From assembly GCA_001179505.1 (NCBI GenBank), contig CDMY01000149.1:110403-139092 (forward strand): 28,690 nt of DNA, in the 5' to 3' direction. The position numbers and the translations under genes were made by a program. Positions within the stretch are counted from its first letter, which is position 1. Each line of letters starts with the position of its first letter. The DNA is from Vitrella brassicaformis (lineage: Eukaryota; Sar; Vitrellaceae). The notes beneath the pieces are model-generated. The model made no database searches. It saw only the letters and a list, made by a program, of their open reading frames with translations, and had not been told where the DNA came from. Positions 21,233-28,690 of this stretch are shown piece by piece.

Positions 21233-21960
21233 GGGAGTGGTTGGTTGAGCGAACTGCCTGTGTGGCGTGTGTGAGGGAGTGTGTACGTTTTCACGCTGAT
21301 GGATGGATGGATGGTGTACACTCATGTGTATAGCGTCACGTCAATGCATTAATGGACCCATGTGTGTTTGTATGTATCACACTATTGAATTACACAGAGT
21401 CCACTGTACCCATGGAGCGACCCTGTGGTGTGTGCGCTCTTCTGGTGCGTTGATGTCTGACTGTCCCGCTGCAACGGGATGGCTGTCAACTGACGCTTAG
21501 TTGGCAGCCAAACCATTGCAGCACGACCCTCGACGTCAACACAGCGGAAAGCATGACAAGGGCTGCCAACACACACCCACCCACCCACCCACCCATGCAC
21601 ACGCAACGGAAAAACGATTTCATGAAAAACAACCATCCATCATCCGTCGCGCCGTGTTCCTCCCTCCCGCCCTCCCAGCCAGATGATCTGTCTGTGTATA
21701 CACATATGCACCTACCTACCTACCTACCGTACAACACCGTGGCTCACAAATAGACGGACGGGTCTCTTCTGTCTTCTCAACCAATTGGTCTGTCTGCCTG
21801 CAGGGCCCTACTTGCAAAAGCTGCCGATGTGTGTTGGCCCCCCAATGTGTAACTTATGCAGTCATGACGCACAAAAAAGAGCCCTGATCGTCTGTCTACC
21901 TAGGCTAACGTCTCACAAATGACTGTCTACCTATCTACCGGCCGGCCGTCAGGCAGTGAG
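21233..21960. other. Convergent intergenic region of PP2C and PAS kinase genes
   Basis: No coding sequence is supported. It contains a long hairpin (listed separately), a CCCA run around 21575-21596 and a CCTA run around 21711-21728. Both flanking genes end here, so it should carry their 3' untranslated regions. Confidence 0.55.
21468..21522. other. Hairpin-forming inverted repeat: 24-base arms, 7-base loop
   Basis: The left arm 21468-21491 pairs with the right arm 21499-21522 around the loop GACGCTT. Of 24 positions, 20 form Watson-Crick pairs, one is G-U and three mismatch in the middle. It lies about 235 bases after the PP2C stop codon and about 440 before the stop of the opposite kinase gene, so it could fold in either 3' untranslated region, or be a small RNA precursor or a fossil of a tiny inverted-repeat element. 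Confidence 0.7.
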
Positions 21961-24268
21961 TCAATCGAGGCCGACGGTGTCACACCCCAATGACACCACA
22001 TGCATCGGCTGCACCGCACCCACCAGCCGCCTCTGACGCAAATCAGACTGCAGCCGCACCAATGGCACCATCCCACCATACCCACACGCACCCTTCAGCG
22101 CTGCTGACGGGCCAGACACAGATCGACGCACCGTCATGGGGGCCACAGAATCGTTCGGTGGTGGCCGCATCAGCTCCCTCACTGACTCACGGAAGGTCGC
22201 CGACCCGAGAACGATGAGGCAGCTGAATGGGATGGGCTTGGTGATGGTAGGGCTGGGCTGGAGCAGCCGGATGAGCGCCTCGTCGATCAGTGGGCGGCTG
22301 AGTGGCGGCGTGTCCATTTCTGTGCGGGTCGGTGGGGGGGTGGGTGAGGAGGGGGGCAGCCGCCAGTATCGGCAGAAGAAAGCGTCTCTGTACCTGCACA
22401 TGGATGGATGGATGGAGAGACAGCGACACAATGATGCACTGTCAGAGAATGCGTGTGCGACTCTTCGTCTGAGCCTCACCTCTCTTCCATGGCATCGAGT
22501 TCGCTTCTGCATGGGATGGTCTCCTGCTCATCGTCACACACGACGATGCCCAGCCGGGGAGGGGGAGGGACATCAGCACCCGGCGAAAAACCCTCCTCCC
22601 CTCCTCTCTCGTCCCTTGCCTCATCCAGTCCAAAAGACGACAGCGACAGTGTCGACGCCATCGAGAGCGCGGCTGTTCCTTCGCCGCCGGCGATCTCATC
22701 CTCAGCATCCTGGTACTCGCACCACGACCCGAATCCCTCTCCCTCGATGTAGGGCGCCGTCTCGCACACGTCGGGCAGCCCAGGGCCCGCCCACGGCGCA
22801 CGCCGCCGCCTCGACGACCGAAGGGATATCGGCACCGCTGCCGGCTCGACCTCCTCGGTCGCCGGCCGCCTCGCAGAATGGACTGGCACTGGGGGTGGAC
22901 AGACAGTCTTCACGACGAAGTCTGGCGGCTCCTGACAGGCGTGATGGAGGAGACTCTGCCGCGCGATGCCTGTCGAGGGGCTGGTCCGCGATGGTGGGAT
23001 GGTGGGGGCAGTGAACTGGGGGGAGCCTGGCGGTGGAGGGCTGTCTTGTGCTAGTGCGTGGGTGAGTGATGATGGTCCTGGGCCTGGGCTGGATGGCACT
23101 GTGCGGAAGAAGGCCTGGGCGCACTGCAGGGCCAGGGGGACGTGATTGCCATCGGCTACGATCAAGGTGCTCTGCCACGGCCAGTCGCGAGCAGCCTCAT
23201 TGTCGTCACTCGATCCGGCGGCCTTCAGCAGTGGAGTACCGACAGGGCCCTGCATGTGCACAATCGACCCTGACACCACACACACAGACGCGACAATCGT
23301 TCCATGACACCGTCCAGAGTACATACATGCATTTGACGTACCCAGCAGCAGCGAGTTGAGGAATCTGTAGAGGGCGTCCTCAGGATCCACTCGCAGAACG
23401 AAGTCCATGAAGAGGTCGGTGTTGGTGGTCGCCGTCGTGACGGGCGGCGCGTACCTCGTGACCACCTCCCCGTCTGAGTCACCCCCACTAGTAGTGACCG
23501 CGATGCCCACACACTGCCCCGCCTCGCACACGATCCGGGTCGCCCGTGGCCGCCTTAGCGGCACCACACGCACCAGGACGCCCGTCGCGACACCCTGTTG
23601 CTTGAGCTCCTCGCGATGCACCAACACATGGGGCACCCAGCCGTCTCCCACAGCACAGCCGTTGTCGATAGTGTATCTGTCAACGGTGGGGCCATTGTTG
23701 ACATCTGGCTGCGTTGGTTCTGCGGCGAGGCTGACGAGCGACGAGGAAGAGAAGGAACAAGTGCGGGGGCCGCTGGGGGTGGAAGACGACGTGTGGTTGT
23801 GGTGGTGGTGGTGGACCTGCTGTATCACCGGCCGATCGCCCTTGTTGACGCCGAGGGGGTCAGGGGAAGACGGCTGGTCGCCCGGAGAGGAGGAGGCGAC
23901 CCCATTGTAGTCCCTCTGTCTCCGCTGCTTGGCCTCCTTCCAGATGGCCGTCAGCAGCACATGAACGGCATCCATCGACAGCATGCGATACGCCGACGAC
24001 ATGACCCTCACCCCCCACACATCGCCGCCCTCGGTGTCGGGACCACCAACGTCACCGCCTCTCGCCCGCTTGCTGACCCGTCCCTCGAGAGCCAGCCCGC
24101 GACAGTGCTTCGGGCTGTGTGTGCGGTGGTGGCAGTGGTGGGCATGTGTGTGCGAGTCCGGCAGCAGGTCGAGCATGCGCTTGCGCCGCGACGCTCGACG
24201 GCGGGAGGGGGAGGGGCTGAGGGACCGGGGGACGGGGCAGTGCACAATGCCCTGATGATACACAAGAG

Positions 24269-24301
<33 letters not shown>

Positions 24302-27300
24302 AATGTGTCGTCTGCGTGTGGTTTGTTTGGCTGGGGTGTGGAATCTTACTTGTGTCCATGTGGCTGCGAGTGCCAGTTTTGCGGACAGCCGTCTGTGTTG
24401 GTTGCGCTCCAGGAGTCCCCGCAGCAGCTGCATCGCGGCCGCATCGACGCCCTGGAACAGGGGACCACCGAACTGCATGTGAGCAATCACAGAGAGTGAG
24501 AGAGAGACACACATCCTTGGATATGCATGATGGCAGGTGCATGAAGTGACATTTCTCACCTCTATCGGCTCCTCAGTGATGGCCCGCATAATGTCGCACC
24601 TGCAGGCAGCAGAGACGGCCACACGTGAGGAGATGGATGCAGCTATCCATCCATCCATCCATCCATGTGTGTGTGCTCATGTGTGCTCAGTGTTGGGTAC
24701 ATACGTTCCGTCGAATGGCAGCATGCCGGTGAGCATGAAGTAGAGGCACACCCCGGCCGACCACACGTCGACCTTCTGCCCGTACTCGGCCCAGCCGCCC
24801 ACTATCTCGGGCGCAGTGAAACGCAGGTTCCCTGAACAACAGAACGAGGGGAGGGGGCCTTTCTCTTCCCAGTGGCTCGCTCCTTGCAGGACGGACCTGC
24901 GGGTGTCATCATGCCGTCAAGGTCCCCCTTGCGAGCGATGTTGAAGTCAGCCACCTTCAGACACGCACTACACACCTCACCTGATGTGAAATCAGGGACA
25001 CAGACCGACATGGAAGGCGCGCACACTCTTGCGTGTCGTCCTTCATGCACGGACTTGATGTGAGCAGCAGGTTTTTGATGGAGAGGTCCCGATGTGTGAC
25101 GCCGTTCTCGTTGAGGTACACCAGAGCCGTCATCAGCTGACGAAACACGTGACGCGCCTGACCATCTAAACACCACACACACACACGCACGCACGGAACA
25201 CACCCATTGCCCACGCTGTGCTCAGCTGGTTTGTCTCTCAATCCCTTCCTTACCCGAGAAGCGTCTTTTGCCCTTGAGTTGTGCCATTTTCCTGGACGCG
25301 AGCGGGTTGACCTCCAGGTCGCCGTATCGCTCGACGGCCTCCTCCAGGTCGGGCCCGTCGATATACTCCATCACCAAATGCAAGGCGCCCTCACGATCGA
25401 AGTCCTGGTCGGATCGATATCGATGTGTGATAGACCCGCCCGGAGAGTGAGGGGCTGTCTGTCGTGCGGCTTACGTTGATGAGTTCGTGTGCCTTGACGA
25501 TATTGGGGTGGTTGACCGACTTCATGACCTCGAACTCACGCTCCACCTGCACACACCACACCACAACACACCACACCACCATGACAGAACACGGCTTCCA
25601 CCGACTGACTGACTCATCGAGTGACTGACTGACCACATGTGCGATCTCGATGTCGTCAGTCCTGACGGTCTTGACGGCCACCACACAGCGGTCCGCACGA
25701 CGGATGGCCCGCCGAACCACACCCAACGTCCCCTGCCCCCGTCTCTCGAGCAGGTCGTATCTCTGGTACACGGCATGGTCGCGGCGCATCAGACTCCACC
25801 GATTGTTGCCGGGGTCGGTCACCTCGACGTCAGTCAATCTGACACACACACACACACACACACGGACAGTGATGCGCTGATGGCGTTGAGTGTCGTGTCC
25901 GTGTGTGTCTGAGTATGTGTGTCTTCCTTTCTTACGGTGTGTTTTGTCTGCGTAAGAGTTTTTTGTCGACTGCGATAGCGATGGGCTGCATGGACGACTG
26001 CATGAAGGACGCCCGGCGCGACAAGAGCCGCGACTGCGACAGCCGCAGCCCCTCGCCGACCGTCGACACTGAGATGTCACCCGTGCTGCTCCGACGATTG
26101 TCTGCACAGACACACAGAACAAACGCCAGCCAACACCATGCCAGCCAGACATACGCCAGCCCCCGCCCTTCCAGCTCACTTTTGATGGCGGGCACACTGA
26201 CGGCATGGACAGGTGCCGTGCTCATCCAGCCGTCCAGACACTCGGACGTGCTGCGGGCCACAGCTTCGGGCAGCCGAAGTGACGGTGACGGCGAGGCCTC
26301 ATCGCTGGGCAGCTTGGGCAGCATCTGGCCGGCCGAGGTCGTCGCGTGCATCGACGCCGTGTCGAGCAGGGGCGTCCGAAAGAGACCGTCGAGCTCGAGG
26401 TCGCCTGTGGGCGACCGCTCCACACGCTCAGAGGGCTCGTCAGGCCAACCACCACCACCCTGCACCGTCAATCCATCCATCCATCCATTTGACACGTTGA
26501 CTCCCCCCCACTTGTGTGAGTGCCGTGCTGACCAGGGGGCTGTGTGCGAAGCTGCCCAGCAGTGCGTTGTGTCGGTCCAGATGTTCCGCCAGTGTGTCCA
26601 GGGGCGCCTCTCCGAGTGCCCATGAGGGCGTCATGAGCACCATCTTGTCGACGGCCGTCGGTCTGTCGCTGCTGCCGGTGGAGCGGCCCTGTGTGGGCAT
26701 GTAGTAGTGGAAGAAGAGGCCGACGGCCGGGTGCTTGCGCATGAGGGAGAGGACAGAACCTGTATGTAGTCATGACAGGACAGGACAGGAGAAACGTGTT
26801 TGTTTTTCGGGTCCATGGAGGGCATGGATGTACACATACATATACATACCCCAGGTGACGTCCGGGACGGGGTGCTCAATCACCACAAGGAAACCCTGCT
26901 CGTCCATCTCTAGCGACTGCATCACATCATAATCACACACACACACACACAGGTCCTCTCGTGAGGCCTGCGTCTGCCTCCCCCCTACCTCCCTCCGCCA
27001 CACACTGACCTCGGTCACGAGCCACACATGCCCCGCCTTCTTCCGCCTTTTCCTCCCGTGGATCCTCACGCGGCACACACTCTGCCTTTCGGTGTGTGTG
27101 ACGGGCCTCAGCTCCTCCAGCCGGTCGCTGACGGCCCGCCTGTACCGCCGGACGTCGCTCGGGTGCAAGAATGACCAGAGGTTCTTGTACAGCAGGTCAT
27201 CGTGGCGGTAGCCCAGGATGGCGTGGCTGCTGGGCGACACATACCGGATGCTGCCCGTCGAGGCGTCGAACTTGGTCACCAGGGAGGGACCACAGGCACA

Positions 27301-27312
27301 CGACGGCTCCAT
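21961..27312 (-). CDS. PAS-domain protein kinase with atypical DFN motif and long C-terminal tail
   Basis: Sixteen minus-strand exons: 27312-27010, 26916-26850, 26759-26512, 26459-26180, 26101-25936, 25838-25634, 25546-25475, 25404-25254, 25165-25055, 24980-24897, 24831-24705, 24599-24560, 24472-24350, 24251-23342, 23269-22480, 22393-21961; all phases close, 1369 residues. Residues about 10-105 look like a PAS fold (YVSPSSHAILGY, FLHPSDV). The kinase runs about 382-655: Gly-rich loop GQGTLGVV, AVK Lys411, catalytic HRDLSIKN (Asp524), VADFNIARK (Asp546), FTAPEIV, DVWSAGVCLYFMLTGMLPF, the last being CAMK-like. Unusual: Asn replaces the Gly of DFG, and Ser stands where Ser/Thr kinases usually have Lys two residues after the catalytic Asp, with a Lys two further on. 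The about 700-residue tail is mostly disordered, with HHHHHNH, and unlike anything recognised. It is likely a sensor kinase whose PAS input is unknown; no LOV cysteine motif was seen. An in-frame TAG directly precedes the start ATG. Confidence 0.9.
24275..24300 (+). repeat. ACAG tetranucleotide microsatellite in intron of the PAS kinase gene
   Basis: Tandem CAGA units in the intron 24252-24349 between kinase-domain exons 13 and 14. Confidence 0.9.
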
Positions 27313-27588
27313 CTAGGTAACAGGGGCAATGATACGGCGAGGTGGCGTCAGGGGCGGCGCCGCCAAGGGAGAGAGAGATGCACCATGAAGCGCGATGAAG
27401 GACTTTCTTTGCCTCGGGATTTATGCGGCGGCCTGCAGCGGACCGTGAAAGAGCGGCACGTGCTGAAGTAGTGGAGATAATGAGGGAGAGCGGTAGAAAA
27501 GCTCTTTTCTGTAAAGCTCGCAGCCAAGCTTGCAGAGTGATCGAAATCGGCGCCGCTTCCCCCCGAAGTCGCCAGTCCGCAGCTGCCA
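27313..27588. promoter_or_regulatory. Divergent promoter region of PAS kinase and signal peptidase genes
   Basis: About 276 bases between opposite start codons. It contains an inverted repeat AGAAAAG-CT-CTTTTCT at 27495-27510. Its core GAAAAGCTCTT resembles the GAAAAGATCTT found in the other divergent region next to a plastid-type gene (15941). Confidence 0.45.
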
Positions 27589-28620
27589 ATGTCACCGTCT
27601 TTCCTGATATCGCTTATTTCGGCCATTTTTGCGTCGCATCTTGTGCTACTCGCCGCAGCGTTCGTCCCATCGTCGCTGCCGTCATGCGGGAGGACGCAGG
27701 CGCATCGCCTGGCGACGCTGGAAGGCAGGAGGCGTGTTGTGAGGCGCGCCTTGCCCGGCGCGTGGATGATGAGTCGAGATGCACACCCAGCCACCAAGGT
27801 ACAAAAAGGATGCAGGCAGGTGATGTGTTTGATGGCATGCAGACGTGTGCACGCACTGTGCCTGTGCTTGGGTTTGGTTTGCAGGAGGTTGAAGCGCCTT
27901 GTGCAGCAGAAGATGCGCGTGACTGGAAGGTCAGCGGTATCAGGGTGCCGGCTGATGGATCAGCAGGAGCTGCGCCGTCCATCCCGCCAGCCCCATCAAA
28001 TATGACAACCTCCCCCGTTGCATCCTCCCCCTCTCTCCGCCAGCCATCAGTGTTGAGATCCCTCCTTTCGCCGCCCAGAAGGGGCGATGGCGGTCGGGGC
28101 GATGATGGTCCGACCGATGACGACGTCCCATCGCCGCCCCTGGCCAAGCCCCGGCGCGACACGGCCGACGAGGTGCGGAACGTGTTCATCGCCTTCTTTA
28201 TCTCCTTGATGATCCGGATCTTTGTTGCTGAGCCGCGGTTCATCCCCTCGCTGTCGATGTACCCGACGCTGGATGTGGGCGACAATGTGGTGGTGGAGAA
28301 GGTCAGCAAGTACTGGCGGGAGCCCCACAGGGGGGACGTCCTCGTGTTCGTCCCGCCACAAGAGGCTCTCAGGTGAGTGAGATAGGCATGTGGGCACGCA
28401 ACAGTGGCAATCGGTTTTTGGTGAGCTGTTTGTCGATCAGCTTGAGCGGGTCAAAGGACGACTCGAGCGCCTTTGCACGTCTGCTGAACGGCGGCAAGTC
28501 TGACCGGGCCTTCATCAAGCGGTGCGTGGCCGTCGGGGGCGATACAGTGGAGGTCAAGAACGGACGGCTGTTTGTCAACGGAGACCTGCAGGAAGAGAAA
28601 TTCATCAACGAAGCACCACG
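27589..28620 (+). CDS. PLSP1: Plastid/thylakoid-type signal peptidase I (3' end outside window)
   Basis: Three exons: 27589-27798, 27885-28372, 28441-28620, then a GTGAGT donor; the last exon(s) lie beyond the right edge. Residues 1-24 form a signal peptide (LISAIFASHLVLLAAA) followed by FVP, then an Arg-rich leader: the complex-plastid presequence with Phe at the cleavage site. A Ser/Pro-rich linker leads to a membrane helix (VFIAFFISLMIRIFVA) and the catalytic signature IPSLSMYPTL (Ser about 194), with the general-base Lys about 259 in FIKRCVAVGGDTV. Sequence around these motifs (AEPRFIPS, EKVSKYWREPHRGDVLVF) is closest in memory to plant thylakoidal processing peptidase Plsp1. The enzyme removes thylakoid-transfer signals from lumenal proteins. 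The C-terminal GDN box is not in the window. Confidence 0.92.
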
Positions 28621-28690
28621 GTGAGTGAGTAGTGAGCCGATACAGACAGACACACACAGTCTCCCTCTCCATGCCATGCATCTCTCTCGC

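Noticed and set aside
22476-24542. A single 688-residue open frame on the minus strand as one uninterrupted gene
   Set aside because: Its parts belong to the PAS kinase exons 14 and 15; introns at 23270-23341 and 24252-24349 remain open by chance, and the N-terminal part has no kinase-related sequence in that frame.

Overview
This is a window of nuclear DNA from a eukaryote, most likely a photosynthetic alveolate such as a chromerid (Vitrella-like). That placement is inference. Nearly every gene is cut into many short exons with GT-AG introns of about 60-150 bases, often filled with TG, CTGT or GGAT microsatellites. Exons are GC-rich and intergenic distances are short. Two genes start with a signal peptide followed by a Phe-containing cleavage motif and a basic leader, the presequence type that sends proteins into complex red-algal plastids. 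Nine protein-coding genes were assembled by hand, joining exons so that splice phases agree; eight have a complete splice chain at least from the proposed start to the stop or window edge, and boundaries that remain open are named in the entries.

Layout, left to right. (1) 45-3586, minus: armadillo-like/coiled-coil protein, running off the left edge. (2) 3856-6235, plus, divergent from (1): Crinkler/RHS-type P-loop NTPase fused to a restriction-endonuclease-fold domain, interrupted by one in-frame stop. (3) 7119-8318, plus: unrecognised protein with a hydrophobic N-terminal part and an acidic, proline-rich tail; its 5' end is unsure. (4) 9450-12765, plus: large disordered Gly/Arg-, Gln- and Pro-rich protein. 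(5) 14785-15913, minus: small Pro/Gly/Tyr-rich protein ending in a basic stretch plus four cysteines. (6) 16114-18675, plus, divergent from (5): cupin/JmjC ribosomal oxygenase of the RoxA/YcfD family with a plastid-type leader. (7) 19115-21232, plus: PP2C phosphatase with an N-myristoylation-type start and one GC-AG intron. (8) 21961-27312, minus: 16-exon PAS-domain protein kinase of about 1369 residues with a DFN in place of DFG. (9) 27589 to the right edge, plus, divergent from (8): plastid/thylakoid-type signal peptidase I, incomplete.

These genes do not form an operon or one pathway. Two common threads are visible: plastid biogenesis (ribosomal oxygenase, thylakoid signal peptidase) and phospho-signalling (PP2C and PAS kinase as convergent neighbours). 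Three close divergent pairs (1/2, 5/6, 8/9) share intergenic regions of about 200-280 bases. The most unusual items are the broken Crinkler-like NTPase-nuclease, the plastid-leader ribosomal oxygenase, the atypical PAS kinase, and a 24-base-arm hairpin between the PP2C and kinase genes.
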